Positions 63,738-64,000 of a DNA stretch of 64,000 nt are shown piece after piece. The translations under genes were made by a program, and so were the position numbers. Source of the DNA: Neorhizobium sp. JUb45. GTDB taxonomy: Bacteria; Pseudomonadota; Alphaproteobacteria; Rhizobiales; Rhizobiaceae. Below the pieces are notes generated by a model, which had not been told where the DNA came from, did not search any database, and saw only the letters and a program-made list of their open reading frames with translations. Within the stretch, counting starts at the first letter, position 1. The number at the start of each line of letters is the position of its first letter. The stretch spans positions 248,001 through 312,000 of the forward strand of contig NZ_SLYW01000005.1 in the NCBI RefSeq assembly GCF_004343585.1, in the 5' to 3' direction.

Positions 63738-64000
63738 ATGAGCCTGCCTTCGATCGTGATCGTGTCAGCTGCGCGCACCGCCGTCGGTGCCTTTAACGGC
63801 GCGTTCTCGACCGTACCCGCGCACGAACTCGGCGCCACCGTCATCCGTGGGGTGCTGGAGCGCGCCGGCGTGGATGCAGGCGAGGTGGACGAGGTCATTC
63901 TGGGTCAGGTTCTTGCCGCCGGCGAAGGCCAGAACCCGGCGCGGCAGGCGGCGATGAAGGCGGGCACACCGAAGGAAACGACGGCCTGGGGCGTCAACCA
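63738..64000 (+). CDS. phaA: Acetyl-CoA C-acetyltransferase PhaA, N-terminal part
   Basis: The first 87 codons of a thiolase that condenses two acetyl-CoA for polyhydroxybutyrate synthesis; the rest lies beyond the right edge. The N terminus (LPSIVIVSAARTAVGAFNGAF, VILGQVLAAGEGQNPARQAA) is typical; the active-site Cys would follow just outside. GAGGAG lies before the ATG at 63738. Position opposite phaR supports the biosynthetic role. Confidence 0.92.
   Translation, partial: MSLPSIVIVSAARTAVGAFNGAFSTVPAHELGATVIRGVLERAGVDAGEVDEVILGQVLAAGEGQNPARQAAMKAGTPKETTAWGVN

Overview
The window reads as chromosomal core sequence of an alphaproteobacterium of the family Rhizobiaceae, most like the Agrobacterium/Allorhizobium/Rhizobium group. 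The basis is gene order I recognise from that family (ftsY-mtaB-dapF; ffh-chorismate mutase-rpsP-rimM-trmD-rplS-leuC; xthA-lolA-ftsK-amtB-glnK-tesB; an RpoH2-type sigma factor next to CarD and a 7Fe ferredoxin; rpmF-phaR-phaA), the long Ala/Glu/Lys tails on S16 and L19, and a SAM-II riboswitch in front of metA. Base composition looks uniformly GC-rich with no obvious island. No insertion sequence, prophage or CRISPR array was seen.

Layout. 1-4.2 kb (minus): ftsY (cut by the edge), mtaB, dapF, a heme oxygenase and a Tat-type metallo-beta-lactamase-fold hydrolase. 4.2-5.0 kb: a vapBC toxin-antitoxin pair with a clear promoter/operator, the only accessory-looking module. 5.1-11.4 kb (plus): a secreted unknown protein, then SRP54 and the ribosome/tRNA-modification genes, and a protein with two BA14K-like repeats. 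11.6-20.4 kb: leuC, a DMT transporter, an L,D-transpeptidase-fold protein, an OmpR-type regulator paired with a cyclic-nucleotide-binding protein, then xthA, lolA and ftsK on the minus strand. 20.6-27.3 kb: the glnK-amtB nitrogen pair behind a sigma-54-like promoter, tesB, a UbiH-type hydroxylase, a Trm112-like protein, a Lon-N-domain protein, a thioredoxin-TPR chaperone and a ProX/YbaK deacylase. 27.5-28.0 kb: a tandem duplication carrying two tRNA-Gly(GCC) genes. 28.1-31.6 kb: an ECF sigma/anti-sigma pair, a Bax-inhibitor-1 protein, a DUF2076 protein and an ExoD-like protein.

31.6-40.6 kb: galM; metA behind a SAM-II riboswitch; and thiamine genes (thiN, then the TPP-riboswitch-controlled thiBPQ ABC transporter) separated by an ABC-F ATPase and a single-domain response regulator. 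40.9-48.9 kb: an M48 lipoprotein protease, rpoH2-type sigma factor, CarD, ferredoxin, and a helicase with an Arg/Gly/Asp-rich tail next to an S4 RNA-binding protein. 49.2-57.2 kb: a LuxR-type solo regulator preceded by a tiny overlapping ORF, pyruvate carboxylase with a TTG start, two transporters and ispG. 57.2-64 kb: a divergent TetR/cupin pair with a palindromic operator, an OmpA lipoprotein, a LysE-type exporter, ispA, mtgA, a GST, rpmF, phaR and the start of phaA.

Most genes are housekeeping. I found no convincing wholly new multi-gene system. The best leads are (i) the Suv3-like helicase with a disordered RG/RD-rich tail plus S4 protein, whose proposed start codon sits in the loop of a perfect inverted repeat; (ii) the LuxR solo that keeps all the main acyl-homoserine-lactone pocket residues and is coupled by a GTGA overlap to a 26-codon leader ORF; (iii) an ECF sigma operon with a promoter-like pair so close to the ATG that its mRNA would be nearly leaderless; (iv) the vapBC operator made of two palindromes exactly 22 bp apart around the -10 box; and (v) the metA leader, where a SAM-II element is followed by a second hairpin and the enzyme carries Glu111, predicting acetyl- rather than succinyl-CoA use. 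All functional calls are from reading translated sequence; no database search was run.
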